The notes: a model not told the origin generated them from the sequence alone. Counted from the first letter of the stretch, positions 43,336 through 57,245 are shown. The stretch is DNA of 64,000 nt from Arbacia lixula (GCA_963669155.1 OZ022578.1:8865230-8929229), one strand, 5' to 3'. Program-made: numbers and translations.

Positions 43336-45137
43336 ATTCATGTTATCTTTATACCAACACAGAGGAACTTTCATGATCAAGTTTGTTTGTGTTTGCATCT
43401 TTGTACCATCTTGCCACTACTCTTTAAAATTACTACTTCTTCTTTCCAGCTCTATCCCCTTTCCTCTCTCTCCCTTATTTTCTTCTTTCTTTTCTGCATC
43501 TGCTTTACCTTCTTATCGCGAGTTTGTTTTTCTTTGTAAATCTTTTCCATATACACTTGTACTTGGAGTAATCTTTCTTGCTCAATAGTAGCCGTCCTAT
43601 TTTATTTTGTTCGTCTCACTTGCTTTATCTACCTATGCCTCAACAAACTGTTTACTTTACATCAGCATGACTTGGTTTTTCTCGTACTTTTTAATCCAAA
43701 TGTATTTAGTTTCAGTGTAACAATCTGTGTAACTATGTCTAATTTTTTCTTTAATTTAGAAAATGTGAGGCGCCGCATATCGGTTCCGTTGATGCGAAGT
43801 TGTTAGCAATACATGTATCTCTATATTTCGTTCCCTACTTTGGGGGATAACATCGACTCAGTTTCCATGGAATGTTGAGAGTAACAGTTCGGATGTAACA
43901 TTTTCGTTCTCTCATATTTCATTTTCTCTTCTTAGTGTTACTTCATTAATGCGAAGAAAATATAGAGATTGCTTACATAGAAACGAAATATCAATCTTTC
44001 ACATTGCAACATAACGCGTTGATTTCCTTTTCAAGTTTAATCACATGTATCATGTGTATTGTGTAAACCATGCCTGCAGCCGTAAATTTCAAGATTGAAG
44101 AGGGTATGTCCATTCATGCACGTTTCCACGTAGACGAATAATGCGAGGGGTGGGGATACAACAGGTTTGAGATGCAGAAGTCGAAGAAGGAAAAAGTGAG
44201 AAGTCGTATTTCGTAGAACCGCTTTATAAGTCGTTTCGTAAGGCATTTGATATATTAATCGCAGAAAGGAGTAGAAAGGGGGAAGGGAAATGCATGGTCA
44301 CAGGAATTCAAGCAGAGAAAGACAGGATGCAGAGAGGATGAGGATGGAGTAGAGCAAAACAGAGAGAAAAATAGAGACAGAGATGTGCAACCGTGATTAG
44401 AGAATCGAACTGAAGAGTGGAAAAATACCCGAAAAAGGCAAAAATATGTTTTATAAGGGGGATGGTGGTGGTGATGGTGGTGGTGGTGGAAGTGGGGGGA
44501 GGGGGGGGGGGAGGGGGTACATACAACATCATTGGCTGTATGATTTTCTACACATCGGGAAACTATAATCACGTTCATCGAGACGTTGAAAGGATAATTA
44601 TGAAATAAAAGTTCCAAGAGAAAGTTTTAATAGTATGAGAGCTTATGAGCACGCCTCGTCAATTATCGGAAATTTACGGCCGTAATCAATCACCGCACCA
44701 TTGATATCTTCTCCCTTGTCATTGTTTTCTTTTTCCAAAAACAGGCTGGCCTCCCACGTGATATCCCCTTCCCGCCGGATTATACTGATCACATCGACCA
44801 ATCGCCGACGTCTCCTGTGATTATCTGATCAAAATGCAACGACAATCTCAGTAATCATATAAGTATCACTAATACTTCATACACGACCGATAAACCGATA
44901 TCCCCACCATCCGGTCTATGGGCGGACAAACTAAATGAGAACTGGCGGACTCAATAATAATTTCAAAATATCGGAAGTCCTCATCGAGTGAAGAACTCCT
45001 TTTGCAGTCAAACCCATTTTTCTGGAAATGATTAATGTTGAGAATCATAATGTAGATTGAGTGTCACCGCTTTCATCAAATGCATTAAATGTAAATAAGA
45101 CAATGTGGCAAGACAATTTCTGAATAAAAAATTATCA

Positions 45138-45197
45138 ATTTCAGTTCACAGATATAGTCTTATCCTAATTTCAGTTCACAGATATAGTCTTATCCTA
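45138..45197. repeat. Perfect 30-bp tandem duplication
   Basis: AATTTCAGTTCACAGATATAG TCTTATCCT occurs twice in a row without change. This looks like a recent slippage or repair duplication. Confidence 0.9.
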
Positions 45198-46940
45198 TAA
45201 TTCTGGATTTATCTACTCAGTACTGTATTTACAAACTAATTTGACTCAGAGAAAATATCAGATTTTTAAAAAAAAAACCCGATTTATAGCACTACAATAA
45301 ATTTAATGTTCCCTGGTTACATTAATATTTTCTTTTTAGATCTGAAATGATTTCCTTATCTAACAGCAATAATTTCTAAGCAATCAAATAATTCCAAGTA
45401 TCATGCTCGTTGATTTGAGACATTTTCAATGATTGCTGTTGAGGAAGAGGATTTCTGTTTGTCTACACACGGGACACGTACAGGGGATGCTACACTCCGC
45501 GAGTGACGAAGCTCTTCATGTTTATTAATTGGAAACGGAGTTTCTGCCGTCTATTTGTCGCGAGAAACATCAGCTAGATTAATCACTCCTTCACATAATA
45601 CTTGGCCGTCTTTTGGGTTGATGGAATCAAAACGCTGCTCCATTCGAATACTGAGCATTTCTGTACAGTAATCTGCTTTGGATTCGTTCAATAGGGGGAA
45701 AATCCGGCAGTTCATTTTCGATTTATTGATGGACACAAAGGAGAAAAGGAGGGGGAAGGGGGGGGGGGGGGGAGGGGTGGGCATACGAAAGTAGATCAGT
45801 TATCTAAACATTCCTCACTATTTCCTGAAGATCATAGTTTCACGTCCATTATAAGGCTGTTGAACTCGGTAGGGTCATTGGCAGAATAAATCGAGGCTTT
45901 TTACGCTGACGTCAAGGCAATTGTTTCTGGAACTTAAGCAACTTGTCTCGCCATGACTACAGAGGAATGCCAAAGTTTTGCTGTAACATTCGTGGAATGT
46001 TGGGTTGTTCTCTCTAATAGTACCTTAATAATTTGTAAGATAGAATTACGCCTTTCTAAGAAATCTGTTTTAATCCAATTGGCTTCATCAACCGTACAAT
46101 TTGCGCTTCCTGAATGGAATCGTCTCAGTCTATCAGTGCACGGTGCTTTCAACTGTGTGGTCGGGGATCCATGCGCTATGAAGTGACATATCTAATTCAG
46201 GGGTAGGGAGTGACATGGGTTTGGACGGCACATACCCCACCCCCATTACATGAGAAAACTGTTGGTAAGTTAACTATCGTGACTGTCGTAAAGTCTCCCT
46301 TCCCAAATAAGTTCTGAAGGATTACCTTGATTGATGAACCCGTTTTGTGCTAGGTAAACTGCTGCTTATTGGATGTGTATACATGTACATGTATTATGGT
46401 GAAAACAGGCACACGTGGTCGTGGTGCAAAAAAAGAAAAAGAATTACTATTCTTTCTTGGCACTTGGGACGGTGATGGGCGAACAGGCAGAGGGGAGGAT
46501 ATGAGCTGATCATACGCCTCTTTCATAAATCTATTTCAAGGATAAATATATGAATAGATATGTTTACATCATTCATATTGTATACGTAAACGTATATATT
46601 TTATATGGAAACATATATGAATAGACGGATAGATAAGTAGATCGCATTCAAAAATGTTACATTGCATGTTTAGATAGATAGAGTAGATGAAAAGGAAGCT
46701 AATGATAAGGGTATTTATTTGTTATGAGTGACAGATAGATAAGAATAAAGATACTCTACATAAAAAACGAATTGAAATAAATATATATATTCGTATACAA
46801 GTGTATATATACACATGTATATAAACACAATATCTTCATATGACTTTATGTACATACTATTTATGCAACATAAATATATTTTTGTATTATATCGAATAAT
46901 ATAGGAGGTTGTAGATGAAAACACAAACAACTAAAAAAAC

Positions 46941-46986
46941 TTCGGCCATAGACCTTTATCAGTCTTTGTGAAGGTTTATGACCGAA
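46941..46986. repeat. Hairpin, 16-bp arms (TTCGGCCATAGACCTT)
   Basis: TTCGGCCATAGACCTT and AAGGTTTATGACCGAA pair with two mismatches around a 14-nt loop. Similar dyads flank some invertebrate retroelements; no adjacent coding remnant is visible. Confidence 0.55.
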
Positions 46987-47992
46987 ATCTTGCGCATTCT
47001 CCTGTTCCCTGGCCTGTTTGATTTATTTCTTTTTATATTCCTTTGAGTGATATACGATGATATATATCGATAGATAGAGTAGATAACAAAATCGATGACT
47101 CAACAGATAGATATGAAACGATGAATAGATAGTTAGGTGTGGATATCGATTTCTACCTAATCAATTTCGATCACCTCAAGCTGTAAAATGCGCGCGGAAA
47201 TCGGATTCCACCTTCTCGTGTTTCTCACATTTATCTCACTTAATATCGGGTCCCCAGTCTTTGTTATTTACCCTCGACGAAGAAAACACACTTGAAACTC
47301 AATCCGGACGATTTCATTTCCCTGCTTTCTTTCCTATTTACTGCATCCCACTCCAGGCAAAGGCAATGAATAAACATAACCCTTGGGATTCCATATAATA
47401 TCATCGATGTCTTACGCGCTGTATACGGTGTCTTCTCTGCTTTGATTTCTGGTTGCCGCCACTGATCCCGGCATGCCCCGCGGCGTGTTTGCGTCAGCGG
47501 GGCGCTCGGTTAACATGGTACATGCTAGAGCTATACATGATACATGCTAGAGATCTACTCATGATGGATTAATACACACATCGCTTAATTACTACAATAA
47601 ACAGCCACATGATAATCAATATTGTCACGGGATTATATTATCAAAAATATGAGGTATATGCAATTTATTTATGGGAGGGTATCTCAATGCAGATTACCAA
47701 CCATAATAGTTCGAAATGATACTGTACGCGACGGATTCTATTAATTTGACGTCAAGGCATTAATTCAGTAATTCATATAACATTCATGCTGAGTGACTGT
47801 GATTAATTGTTTGAGGAAACATGACCGTCACCAGGGGGCGCGGAGGGTGCGTACCCCCTTCAAACAAAAAGAAAAAAAAAGGACAAAAGAAGAAGGAGAA
47901 GAAATATATAAATATATATATATATATAATGACTATACGAAACTGCAGTTACTGAAAAGTGCTCAACTACATGTACATATAGGAGCTTCATG

Positions 47993-48125
47993 TAGTATAG
48001 TATTAGGGTGGAGCGAGTTGCTTAGATTTTAGTTGTACAGACTGTTTCCCCCTGATGAACCCTCAGGGGGAAACAGTCTGTACAACTAAAATCTAAGCAA
48101 CTCGCTCCACCCTAATACTATACTA
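47993..48125. repeat. Perfect 63-bp inverted repeat with 7-bp loop
   Basis: Every base from TAGTATAGTATTAGGGTGG (47993) to CCCCCTGA (48055) is matched by the inverse at 48063-48125. The loop is 48056-48062. TA-rich microsatellite follows directly. No other copy of this arm occurs in the window. Confidence 0.97.
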
Positions 48126-48215
48126 TATATATATATGTATATATATATATATTTTTATTTTATTTTTTTATTTTTTTTTTTTTGGGGGGGGGGGTGGGTG
48201 GGTTGGTGGGGGGGA
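48126..48215. repeat. (TA)n, poly-T and G-run low-complexity tract
   Basis: TATATA, then a T-rich stretch, then two G runs. It sits against the 63-bp palindrome. Confidence 0.9.
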
Positions 48216-49400
48216 TGTTAAGGTATGATAGGGGATGTCAGTTGTTCAAAAATTGACCATACAGGTAGTCCCTATTTGTGTTATCGTATATATTTAGACC
48301 AGGCATGCTTGTACAGCGTGTTATATAGTATACGATTAAGTGATAATAGCGCACAGTAAACATAATGCAAGACTCTCTCATAAAAACCTGTTTCCTAAGA
48401 TTGACAGTTGATGTATGAATTAGCGTTCACAATCACGACGTATGTAGACAAGTAGAAAGTATAATCCTCACTTGTCCTGCGCGTCTCATCATGTGTGAGA
48501 CGTAACTATGTCAGCTTCATTAGTATGACCCATCTCTGAACCGCAACATTGATGTGTTGGTGGACAACTCATCTTGGGAGCAAAAGTGTACGCAATCGGT
48601 CAATACTGGATCCGTTAAGGCTGCACATCTGTTTTTTTTTCTTGGGGGGGGGGGGGGGGAGTCCTCACATACAATTGATTAAACATATTTGAGCATTTTG
48701 CTCACTTATTGCCCCATCAGCGCAATGGTGAAGCACGGATAGATTACGAATAAACCATCTTCATTATTTTGTTTATTAGCATTTTTAACACCTATATGGA
48801 GAAATGATTGCAGGTTTGTGGCCTAAAGCCTATGATAAGGTAATACACTCACGTATGGATAATGTGTTCCAAATGAGCATAGACTACAGTAGTACAGGGT
48901 ATATGTCTACTTATCGTAGGCCTACATTCCTGAACATAATGAAAGGGAAGACTTTCCCCTTGTTTTACCCCCTCCCCGCTAACACTCATGCTTCTCCTTC
49001 TTCCCAAACTACCATGACTACCTTTTCTCCGAGTCCCCCCCCCCCCTCTCTGGCTTAGTTTGTTTCCATCCCATTGCCTTGAGCATATACTTGTATGTTG
49101 TACAGGTTATGTGCATGGTGAAGGGGGGGGGGGCAGTGGTCAGCTAAACTTTTTATACCAGAGAAAGGAGGTTGGAGTACAATTCTCTTTAAGGAAGTGT
49201 CTATTCAGTAGTCTAAGATTACAATGGCACCATATTTTCCGAGTTAAAGAACATTTAGCCAGTATATAAGGGCATAATCTACACTCAAGATGAACTTCAA
49301 CAGTTGTGTCTTTATTTCCCCAAACATGCCAAAAGGCACCCCCCTATAATAAGTACGGCACTGGTAAATGATATATCATTGAGTACTTCAAAATACCAGT
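48216..49400. other. Intergenic stretch
   Basis: Unique-looking sequence with G runs at 48645 and 49125 and a C run at 49036. No gene supported. Confidence 0.5.
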
Positions 49401-49702
49401 TTCTACTCGCACCATATGGTCGGACAATCCACTGAATAAATGTACTAGACTGCTGACTGGGATTTAAGATATTTTACAGTGTGCCCAGAGCAACAATAGA
49501 AATAGGTGCATATGGTGGAATGTTCTTTCACTACCTTCTCAATGTTGAATTGCTGTTTTCATATCTGCATTGTAAAGTTGAAATGTGGTTGACTATCTAA
49601 TAAATTTCCACGTTACTCTATAAGTAGTGCCATTGACCTGACGTCATTTTCTACTAATACCAATAATATGCTCATGCGCAGATTGCAATTACGAAGTGGC
49701 TT
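49401..49702. mobile_element. MITE with CCATTTCGTAATT-type ends, copy 2
   Basis: The interior and right end (GATTGCAATTACGAAGTGGC TT) match 11716-12054. The left terminus is diverged or missing. This copy has lost about 35 bp after CTGACTGGGATT. Confidence 0.78.
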
Positions 49703-50589
49703 ATTGGCTGAAACTTTCGTCAGTTTGAATAATGTGTTGACCATCAAGCATACAAATGTATTGTGTGTGTGGGTGTGGGTGTGAGGGGGGGGGGGTGGGG
49801 TGGGGGGAGGGGGTCGGGTAGAAGGGAGGAGGTCTGCTAAGAAATAGGCGGTATTCTGCGATACGTAATTTATTTTGAGATGGAAAAAAAATCATTGGTT
49901 ATTTTTTTTTTAGAATGGACGCAAACAATTCTTTGGCAAAAGGTGCATCTTTGAAAGAGAGCAGATACAAGATTGAAAATAGCGTTTCAAATGTATTTGC
50001 AAATACTATTTTTAGTCTTCATTTCACCATTGTTTGCCATTTTTTTCTAGTTCTTTTTCTTCAATTACCGTTGCGCGATCTGTGAATGGTAATTGTGGAA
50101 AGTGCTTCCACAGATCAATATGGTCTCTAAGGCCCTCTCATCATGCCCATACTATACGGCGTCTGTTCACGCCGCGTTGAACTGATACGACAGATGGGAG
50201 TGTTGTAGTCACACGATAGCTGCATTTACGTGGCACCAACCCCATCTGCCTGAGTGGTGTTTGGGGGAGGATAAATTATGATTGCAATAATACAAAATGC
50301 TCCTGTTTGTATACTAGCTACTCTATTTGAATAACAGAGCTTGGTAAATCACTGCAACAGTTTTTACTCAGCTGCAGCGTGTTTTTATTCATAGATTTCA
50401 TTGAAAAAAAGGTGACTTTGATAATCAAGTTAATTGGGTCGATCAGGAAATTCTTCCGGAAATGCGGATGTTGTTCGTTGCACCAAAATAGAGGCTACAT
50501 GGAAGAAAAGAAAAACTAATGAGAAGGGGCAATATTTCTGACATGAGTATTTAAAAGTGTTTCCATGTCTGCGTGTATACGTATTTGGG

Positions 50590-50608
50590 GTGTATATGTG
50601 TGTGTGTA

Positions 50609-50642
<34 letters not shown>

Positions 50643-50697
50643 CGTGAGTGTGTGTGTGTGCGTGTGTGCGTTAGTGTGTGTGTGCGTATATGTGTGT
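50590..50697. repeat. (GT)n-rich microsatellite
   Basis: Imperfect GT repeats with interspersed GC and GA units over about 110 bp. The minus-strand Thr-His frame is an artefact. Confidence 0.95.
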
Positions 50698-50889
50698 TCA
50701 CAGAATTTTAGATTGTAAGGAGGAAGAGAAAAAATAGCAATTCAAATGGGCAAGTTAGGGAGCCACCTCTTCCAAGTTGGATTGAAGAAGTTTTTTTTTT
50801 GGTTTGTTTTTAATCTTATTTTCATTATCACAAAATGTTCCCCTATACTTCCTTTTCTATTTTATTTTTTGAGGTTCAACTGAAAAGTT

Positions 50890-51130
50890 TGCCTTTGGAA
50901 TGTGAGTAAGTTACCAATGAACCAAACTCTTCCACAGAGTTTGAAAACCCTGACGTAGTGACCACCTTCAAGGGCAACCTAAAGACATACCTGTATAATG
51001 GTGCTTTTTGATATACAAGTTCATACCTGTACTTTTTTCTCTCTCTTTAATTAGCTCTGAATCGCCTTGAGCATCTGATTAAGATGGAAAGTGCGCTAAA
51101 TAAATTCTATGTATTATTACTATTATTATG
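50890..51130 (+). mobile_element. LINE (L2/CR1-like) 3' end with (TATTAT)n tail
   Basis: TTCAAGGGCAACCTAAAGAC ATACCTG matches the usual C-terminal TFKxxLKTYL of L2-like LINEs. It is followed by CGCCTTGAGCATCTGATTA, GTGCGCTAAATAAATTCTAT and TATTATTACTATTATTATG. The GCGCTxxATAAAT plus (TAT)n ending is characteristic of L2-type LINE and SINE tails. Confidence 0.7.
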
Positions 51131-51169
51131 AATGGTGTGAGCATGAATGAGTAAGTGAGTGAGTGCGTG

Positions 51170-51170
51170 G

Positions 51171-51206
<36 letters not shown>

Positions 51207-51225
51207 GAGGGAGGGGGGGGGGGGT
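51170..51225. repeat. (GT)n microsatellite followed by a G run
   Basis: GTGAGTGTGTGTGT... then GAGGGAGGGGGGGG. Low complexity. Confidence 0.9.
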
Positions 51226-51230
51226 GAAGT

Positions 51231-53699
51231 GCGTTGGGGTAGGTTCATTTATTGAGGCTTAATTTGATTCCATTCACTGCATAATCATGTGGAAAGGTTA
51301 ACTTTTTGGTTGTTTCATAATGCATATGTGTGAAGGTTTATGAGATATAACGGTTTGAAAATATTTTTCTTAAAAGTTGAACGGATTATTTTGTTTAAAA
51401 TGAAGGAGAAGAGATTCAGATTGTACGAGGTTGTAAAGGTCATGTGAAATTGTGAAATTAAAAATTCAAGCAAATAAAGACCCCCCCAAAAAAAAAAAAA
51501 ACAAACAAAAAAAAAAACTCCTCTAATTAATACTTTGGTGATTTTTTTGTTAGAAAAAGTTCATCTTTGTAAAACAGATTTGACATGCTATTTTGTATGA
51601 ATGAAATCCCCCCAAAAGAATAAAAAAGCAATGTGTGTGTGTGCGTATGTGCGTGAGTGTGTGCGTGTTTGTGCTATCTTGATTATAACAATAGAACCAC
51701 GCGAGCAAATGTTGATGCTTCCTTAAAGTATGAATTGCATATCGTGTCCACAAAAAGTTATTTTTTTGTATGTTATTGTTGTTGTTGTTTCGAACCACTA
51801 AAATTCGGCAATCACATGTAGTAGCATCCCGGATAAAAGATACAATAATCGTTTCTTTAATAATAATAAAATAACATCATTGAACTTCCAGCATGACCTC
51901 CTTTCACGAAACGCAAGCACCCGTCGATGTGTTTATATGTTGTTGAACTCGGGGCTCACGATAACATTATGTTATTGATACGACCACTGAAGGCCTTGTT
52001 CGGAAAATGAAGCGGGTAGTATGAAGACAATTCATCCTCTACATTTACACCTCAAGATGTAATAGGTGTCCATACGTACGTTCATGCTATTCACCATGTT
52101 CACCTTACGTAAATGATACAAGTATAATCACGAAAGTAATCATGATAATTGATAGTTCCCCGAGGTGCGCATCCGGCCGTTTTTAGTTGTTCCCATCAAG
52201 GAGGGATAACGTCCTTCCCTTTGCCCTGTTCTCCTTCACCCTTTGAGTGCAAGCCCCACTCCTGCCCAATGATGAATGTGTGTATTGCCTGCGAAAATAT
52301 CACGTGTGGTGCGCAAAGAGTTAGACATATAAATCACCAAAAGGACCAAGGGTACGCCCCTGGATGATTGCGCGTCTCCTGGTCAAAGGTACATACTGCC
52401 TAAGTGGTATTGTAACATCCATCACAATGATGGCTTCAGATATCATTGAATTTCATTCATTTTAGTTATCCACGTCTATAAAAGCACCTGCTTCGGTCAG
52501 TGGCTGCTTCTCTGCATGGCCGTGTATATATGGATGAATTACATAGTACTCTAAACAGTATGTAGGTCCGATTTTGCATGTAATCATATAATATAAAGAA
52601 TGTGAATAATACCCAGAAAAAAAAACACGACTAACACGTCATTGTTCATTCATTATCATGCCTTATGCCACCCGATCGGGAACAAGAACAATCAAGAATG
52701 ACTCAAAACATTATTTATACATATATATGTACCTTGTCTGATCAGACATTGGCATGATTAGAGAAAGTAACGTATGACCGACTCATCAGAGGAAACTACC
52801 CCATCGCGTCCCATAGGGAGGAGTGAGTGTGCCACCTTTCTGCTGTCACAATATACATTTGTTTTTAATATTCATATATTTATGTTTTTATCAATGAAAT
52901 CATTAAGAAACACAATATATGCAAATGATTTACATGATTGAAACACAGAATCACTAAACATGAAAAGAGTAACTTTGTGAGGAAAAAGAAGAAGAAAAAG
53001 GCAGAATACTGAGTAACAAATTGAATTTTGCTCAAGTGCGAACCTCCGACACGAAAAAAGGTGAACCCAAGGATTGGCGGTGACACCAACCCTACTAAAC
53101 AGTATTGCTGAACAAACAACCAATTAATGAACTCAACCTCACTGACAGCCTAAAGATAACTCCAAAAACGGAGCATTGCAGAGACGGAAATAAGCAAGCC
53201 CGAGGAACAGGACGATCACTTGTTGTGAGAATCATGACTATGGTATGTATGGAGTATGAAGAGGCCTTATGAACCTCGCTGCATCGACATAAGCCACGAT
53301 TTGAACCTAATCATTATTTCAATCAGAAAAGGTATTTCTCAGAAGAGGTGTCGATCTTTCCTCTAACAAGCCTACCTCTTGGTCAGAAGGGGAATGGTTC
53401 GATCTCAACAGCTGTTACTTATGTTCTTTCAGCAAAACAGTTTCATCCACATAGCTTGTAAAGAGATGTGATTGATCTAAATCGATCGCAAGTTCAATCC
53501 CTATTTCTAAAGTTCAGAGTTACGAACATCAATCGAATATCGAATATCAATCGCAAATCTAGTTGCGGTCACTCAACTCTTTATACGACAGGGCTCTGTT
53601 CCGTAGCTAGGATAAAGGTAAGGACCTGATAGGATCCTTTGATTCTAAGACTCGGGTACTGATAGTGCAGGGACCTCGTGAAAAACCAGTGTTTACGTT
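51231..53699. other. Intergenic stretch without recognised genes
   Basis: Mostly AT-rich. It contains A-rich tract 51481-51520 and a short GT microsatellite near 51630. Frames near 52.15 and 52.9-53.1 kb show no family resemblance. Confidence 0.5.
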
Positions 53700-53754
53700 T
53701 TTTTTTTCAAGATTTAAGATTCAATTTTATTTCATGGGGCTTCCCTCGGTAAAG

Positions 53755-53902
53755 AAGACCAGGGCCCCATTGCATAAAACATACAAATATTGATGGTAAC
53801 TTTGCTACCTACGGCATCTTCTACGGAAGCCTTGAATTTGATTGGATTTTGAGCTATGTTACCATGGTAGTTATTTATTTATTTATTTATTTATTTATTT
53901 GT
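53755..53902. repeat. Possible MITE fragment with GGGCCCCATTGCATAAAAC end, then (TTTA)n
   Basis: GGGGCC..TTGCATAAA-type termini and the GCTATGTTACCATGGTAGTT segment resemble TIR repeats common in marine invertebrates. The right side runs into seven TTTA units. Only one copy is seen here. Confidence 0.35.
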
Positions 53903-56658
53903 ACACACATAACAGACATAACTGAACAGTCCACAAATGTGTTTGTCTTTGTTTATAATGTAAGTCTAGAAGCCTGCCTTGATTTAGTACATATTATCTG
54001 TAACAATTTACCGCAGAAACGCGATCCAACCCTCAACAAATGTATCACGCCTGTACCGAGCATGCGTCCTGTTTGGAATGTCTTCATCAGGATTAAAATG
54101 TATTTGCCACACTGTAGAGTGAGTTTCATCCCTCTAGCTCAATGTATTGATGGAAGCTTCCATTTTGTCTCCAAATTGGCACCATTCTGACTCGCCTTCT
54201 GTCATCATCATCAGGCACAGAAACAAGGGGGCGGCTCACGCTGTAGTCGTGGTAGTCAGGGGTGTGTAACTGCGTATCTTTGATGATAATGGGATCTCCT
54301 AAAATGCTTTTAAGCCCTTCCCGGTGGCGCTCCAACATTATCGTAATCGATTCTCGATTGTCCCGTTTTACCCATCCACAATTAATTGCAAAAATCTAAC
54401 GCGTGGGATTAAAGGTGCGATCGTCTGTTTTGTAAGCATTGGGTTTTATTTGTAGATGCCATTACAGTGTTGCAGGCACTGCCATGGCTGTGATAGCATT
54501 TAACAATGACAACGGTGGAGATCTTCAGTTAACAGTTCACACCCACGATACCATCACTCATCTGATTACTCGCATGTCTCTACCCGGGGCCTGTCAAGTG
54601 TCACAAGCCTTTGAGTTTTTTTTTTTTATGTTTGTTTGTTTGTTTTTTGTTTTTATCTCGGCGACAGTTTGGAACGCCATATTGTACGTGCACATATCAT
54701 AGATGCACGTTATCAAAATGATGTTTATGGGAATGCTTCCTCCCCCCTCAAAAAAAAAATAATTACAAAAATAAGAATAGTAATGTCTGGTACCCTACCA
54801 TAGGACTCTTCAGATGGATCCGAAAAAACTGCCTGAAATGCCCCTTGCGTTAGGATTGAAACCTGATTGTCGCACCATACCTTTAAACATGTTAAAGAAT
54901 CAGTAGTAGATGATGGTGATCGCTTAGTGCGCGGTCGTAGGCGCATCACTGCCAGGTCGCCTGGTATACTACTCTTCGTGTTGCAGATATTACCTAATCA
55001 AATTTCATGGCACCCCACGCCGTTCCTAAATGGTGTTGCCATTATAAAAATTACATCAATATTAACTCACCGCTCGCGCGTACAAGTGATGTGGGCCATG
55101 CCACCATTCAGCGAATTTAAGCAGTTCTCGTGTACGTGGTGGCGATGGCAGGAGTCTCTCTGCCGATTGATGTACATTAAGTATCGCCGTGAGTGAGGGT
55201 GGGGCGTCACTCTAATGCGGGGTAGGGAGGAGGATGGGGGGGGGGGGGGGTGCTATGAGGATCATGGGATATAAAGGGGTTTATATGCACGCTACAGACA
55301 TGACAAAGAGGACGGAGAGAGAGGAATCCTCGGGGAAAGAGGAATGAAAATGTCAATGCGATGCAACAATAGTACATAATGTGGAATTATACTTGGCTAA
55401 AGCCTTAAAAATAGAAAGATAGTGTATATACATCAAAAATATAATGAGGAAAAGAGAATAACGTTAAGAGGCGAGGGGACGATAGGAAAGGAAGTTTGGT
55501 ATGTGTGTGTGAGGGGGTGGGTCGGGGTGGGGTGGGGTGGGGGAGAGGACAATCCCACCTTGGAGTGAGTAACTGTGTGGATGTGCGTGAGTTTGCGTGA
55601 GAAAGAGGGGCGAGGGGCATGGTGAAGGAGGAAGAGAGATAGAGGAATACAAAGGTATATAAAGGAAGGGAGGTACAAACAGAACGATTGAAAGAAAGAG
55701 AGAGAAAGAGAGAGAAAGAGGGGGAGATGAAGAACGAGAGAGGGGGAGAGGGAAGGATGGAGGAGAAGATGGAGAGAGGAAGAATGATTGATTTTCTGTA
55801 TCTTGCTTCCATCATTGCCCATAGTATCATGATCCAGAAGAGGCTTGATTCGTATGTGATTCACTTTAAGACATGGTTGGTTGGGACATCGTCCTTTATA
55901 GTTACTCTCTGATTGATATCAAGGATTTACCTCTCATACGTCAATGGTTGCGCGTCTTCATCCAGATCCATTAAGAGTAGTCATAATATTTAGTCATAGA
56001 AAGGCACAGCATGAGTAGGATTATTGTAACGATTCTAATAGGACGAAGTAAACAGCATGATGTATGAACATGATTAAAGTCTTGTTTGGACATGTCGAAT
56101 GATTAATTGCTAGCAATGCTATTTTCTTTATTTAAAAAAAATGGTCATAAGCTGTTGATTCCTGTTCATTAACACTATAGTGGTAAAGTATTCCAAGATA
56201 GTATGATCCTACCGCATTATGGAATTCGGTTTATATTGAACTAACTTAGATTTTTGTAATGGATTATTCAACGTTGTAAGTTCCGTATGGTTTAGGTCGC
56301 ATGTAAGTTTTAGAAGTGAGAGACATGTGTGCAAGTAAAGCTAATCAACTTTAAGGATACGATTAATGATGTATGGCGATCGTAACGATGAGGAACACAG
56401 GCGTTGCAAAATAGAATAATGTGACCTTCATAATAATCCTCAAAACTCACACAAACACACGCACGCACTCACTTACTCTCTTACCAACATACCCACATAC
56501 ACACACACACACACGCACACGCATATACGCACAGGTACGTCAATATAATACTTCACATGTCACACAGATACATCTACTTAATGTACATTACCTATCCACA
56601 AGCTATAATAACTGTTATGTCTACCACCAATTATGATAAACAGCGAAATATCTGTTGA
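53903..56658. other. Intergenic stretch without recognised genes
   Basis: It includes a G run at 55236-55250, purine-rich tracts at 55.50-55.77 kb (false Ser/Leu/Pro frames on the minus strand) and an (AC)n microsatellite at 56495-56520. I found no conserved coding motif. Confidence 0.5.
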
Positions 56659-57153
56659 AGGGCTACTAAATTAGAAAAATAAGTACCTACTAATCTATGT
56701 AAAACTATCCACTGAAAACGAATTTCACATTCGTTTGCCGCAATAAAGTCTCATTTTGACGAAAATTTAAAAAACGCACGCCTCCAGTGACGTTTGTCAA
56801 AAATGCCATAAATGACAATGGCGTAAATAAAATATTTTATTCACGCAATTCAAACAATACGTTACCAATAGCAACCTCAAAGCTTGTCTGAGGTTTGTCT
56901 GAGTAGCAACAACTAATAGATTCAAAGTGCATACCCTGAATCTGAATGACAAGATACAGGTGAACGCAATAACGCGTTACTACGCAGTTAGGGGGAAATT
57001 TGTGAATACATTACGAAAATGGTCTATTGTTGACTTCCGTACAATCTATGGAATTTTGACTTCAAATTTTCGTCAAAATGAGACTTTATTGCGGATATAG
57101 TGGATAATTTTACATAGGTTAGTGGGAACTTATTTTTCTAATTTAGTAACCCT
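56659..57153. mobile_element. TTAA-type MITE, copy 2 (inverted relative to copy 1)
   Basis: Starts AGGGCTACTAAATTAGAAAA after TTGA (a changed TTAA) and ends TTTTCTAATTTAGTAACCCT before TTAA. The core holds the CGTAATGTATTCAC repeat in the opposite orientation to 15348-15822. Arms CGTTTGCCGCAATAAAGTCTC and its inverse extend about 110 bp. Confidence 0.87.
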
Positions 57154-57179
57154 TTAAAGACTGTTCACACATTCTTAGT

Positions 57180-57245
57180 CATGGCAGGTGCAATTATCAT
57201 TATTAATACACATTTATACCGCGCTTAATTATGTTTCTAAATGCT
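57180..57245 (-). repeat. Possible LINE/SINE tail on the minus strand
   Basis: On the minus strand AGCGCGGTATAAATGTGTAT TAATAATGATAAT resembles the GCGC(T)ATATAAAT(TAT)n tail of L2-type elements. Only the tail is recognisable. Confidence 0.35.

Larger units (their letters stand above)
42800..47990. other. Gene-poor intergenic stretch
   Basis: No exon recognised. It holds pyrimidine-rich tracts at 42.88-43.55 kb, G runs at 44.50 and 45.76 kb and tetranucleotide GATA-rich patches at 46.5-47.1 kb. Non-repetitive, mixed-composition blocks at about 44.64-44.95 and 47.15-47.50 kb could be regulatory, but nothing in the sequence proves it. Confidence 0.45.

Noticed and set aside
55405-55864. Two long Ser/Leu/Pro-rich minus-strand frames
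   Set aside because: Arise from purine-rich low-complexity DNA (GAGAGA and GGGG tracts) with no motif.
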